The notes below the pieces were generated by a model. That model saw only the letters and a program-made list of their open reading frames with translations, did no database searches and was not told the DNA's origin. Below, in pieces: positions 5,181 through 5,837 of a DNA stretch of 5,837 bases. Source of the DNA: an uncultured Sutterella sp. (GTDB taxonomy: Bacteria > Pseudomonadota > Gammaproteobacteria > Burkholderiales > Burkholderiaceae_F); contig USBS01000109.1 of assembly GCA_900552915.1 (NCBI GenBank), positions 1 to 5,837 of the forward strand, in the 5' to 3' direction. Within the stretch, counting starts at the first letter, position 1; every line of letters begins with the position of its first letter. A program made the position numbers and the translations under genes.

Positions 5181-5477
5181 ATGCGACCCTCGTTTGCAGT
5201 TGAAGAGTCTTTGGTAGCGCTTGGTCACAATGTGAAAGTGGCCCGTTTGAAGCGTCGCCTCCCCCAGAATGTTCTTGCGGAACGTGCAGGTGTGTCATTG
5301 TCGACGTTATGCAAAATAGAAAACGGCAATGGCGGAGTGGCGATTGCGAGTTATGCCTCCGTTTTGATGGCGCTTGATCTCGGTACTCCCTTTTCCGAAA
5401 TCGGCCGCAGCGATCCTCTGGCGATGGCGCTTGAAACGGAAGCGCTCCCGAAACGAATTCGTAAGTCGGGAAAGTGA
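5181..5477 (+). CDS. hipB: HipB-like Xre-family antitoxin/repressor
   Basis: A 98-residue DNA-binding protein with one Cro/C1-type helix-turn-helix at about 15-70: NVKVARLKRRLPQNVLAE is the first part, AERAGVSLSTLCKIENG (33-49) the turn and recognition helix. The C-terminal LETEALPKRIRK tail is common in HipB-like partners of HipA kinases. It is expected to bind its toxin partner and to repress the shared promoter. It precedes the HipA-like gene by only 3 nt. No good ribosome binding site is seen before ATG 5181; the leader is A/T-rich. I use the symbol hipB for family and context, not for orthology to the E. coli gene. Confidence 0.85.
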   Translation: MRPSFAVEESLVALGHNVKVARLKRRLPQNVLAERAGVSLSTLCKIENGNGGVAIASYASVLMALDLGTPFSEIGRSDPLAMALETEALPKRIRKSGK

Positions 5478-5480
5478 TAT

Positions 5481-5837
5481 ATGCCTGAGGTCATTCCGAT
5501 TTCTTGGCTTCGAAACGGCGAGGCGGTTCCAATCGGCCAGCTGGTCTTAAGCGACAGTTCCGCTTCGACTGAGTCGATGGTTTTCCGTTACGACGCTTCC
5601 TGGATTGAATCCGGCTTTGCTCTGGGTAGCGACCTGCCGCTGCGCGATGCCGTTCTGTACCCTGTTTCCGATTCGATGGAGACGGATCCGACCCTGACGA
5701 GCCGAAGCGGCCTCTTCGGTTTCTTTGCTGACCATGCTCCCGGGAAGTGGGTCGAACGATTGCTTCGGCAGGCGCATTTAAATGACCTCAAAGTTGATTT
5801 TTTTGAGGCCTCACCCACATCAAATCAAATATGGACG
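5481..5837 (+). CDS. hipA: HipA-like kinase toxin, N-terminal part (cut by window end)
   Basis: The frame is open from ATG 5481 to the last base, giving 119 codons of a protein that normally reaches about 400-440 residues. What is visible is the HipA N-terminal subdomain (Couple_hipA type): a short strand, FRYDASWIESGFALGSDLPL (35-54), then FGFFADHAPGKWVERLLR (85-102), matching the family pattern of 'F-Y---WL----A--LS--LPL' and 'FF---LPD-W-R-LL'. HipA proteins are serine/threonine kinases that in E. coli phosphorylate glutamyl-tRNA synthetase and cause growth arrest; the kinase motifs lie beyond the window, so activity cannot be judged. GGGAAAG (5468-5474) gives a ribosome binding site 6 nt before the start, overlapping the end of hipB, so the two are probably translated together. 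Confidence 0.88.
   Translation, partial: MPEVIPISWLRNGEAVPIGQLVLSDSSASTESMVFRYDASWIESGFALGSDLPLRDAVLYPVSDSMETDPTLTSRSGLFGFFADHAPGKWVERLLRQAHLNDLKVDFFEASPTSNQIWT

Noticed and set aside
1..5837. CRISPR array, tRNA or rRNA genes
   Set aside because: No regularly spaced direct repeats of suitable length, and no tRNA-like or rRNA-like conserved segments recognised by eye on either strand.

Overview
The window looks like a piece of a Gram-negative, probably proteobacterial, chromosome of roughly balanced GC. The support is a lipoprotein with a classical lipobox, an exported M20 amidohydrolase with an N-terminal signal peptide, AAGAGG-type ribosome binding sites and a HipBA-type toxin-antitoxin pair. 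A Burkholderiales gut commensal (Sutterellaceae-like) would fit, but this is a guess from protein style and nothing here proves it.

Layout. Positions 1-466 hold no gene I can support, but carry a run of stem-loop-forming sequences and, just before the first gene, two back-to-back 15-bp palindromes that look like an operator. Positions 467-1831 (+) encode an AAA-type ATPase of the ATPase_2/DUF234 family with a nuclease-like C-terminus. Positions 1936-3255 (+) encode a secreted M20 amidohydrolase. Three hairpins between 3256 and 3395 separate it from a convergent gene on the minus strand, and one of them is a good bidirectional terminator. Positions 3396-3881 (-) encode a small membrane-anchored protein of unknown function. 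Positions 4035-4622 (-) encode a lipoprotein resembling the GNA1162/CsgG-like group. A 558-bp gene-free, AT-rich stretch follows. Positions 5181-5477 (+) encode an Xre-type HipB-like antitoxin, and the N-terminal 119 codons of its HipA-like partner run off the window end.

How the genes relate. The two forward genes (467-3255) are consecutive but about 100 bp apart, and there is no functional link beyond adjacency and an identical GTAAGAGG ribosome binding site. The two minus-strand genes both look like envelope proteins, but each seems to be its own transcription unit, because a hairpin with a short T-run and a promoter-like sequence lie between them. The clearest functional unit is hipB-hipA: the genes are 3 nt apart, with a promoter whose -10 lies inside an inverted repeat. 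The part most worth a second look is the upstream region of the ATPase gene, where a palindromic tandem operator sits immediately downstream of a structured, unassigned 400-bp stretch.
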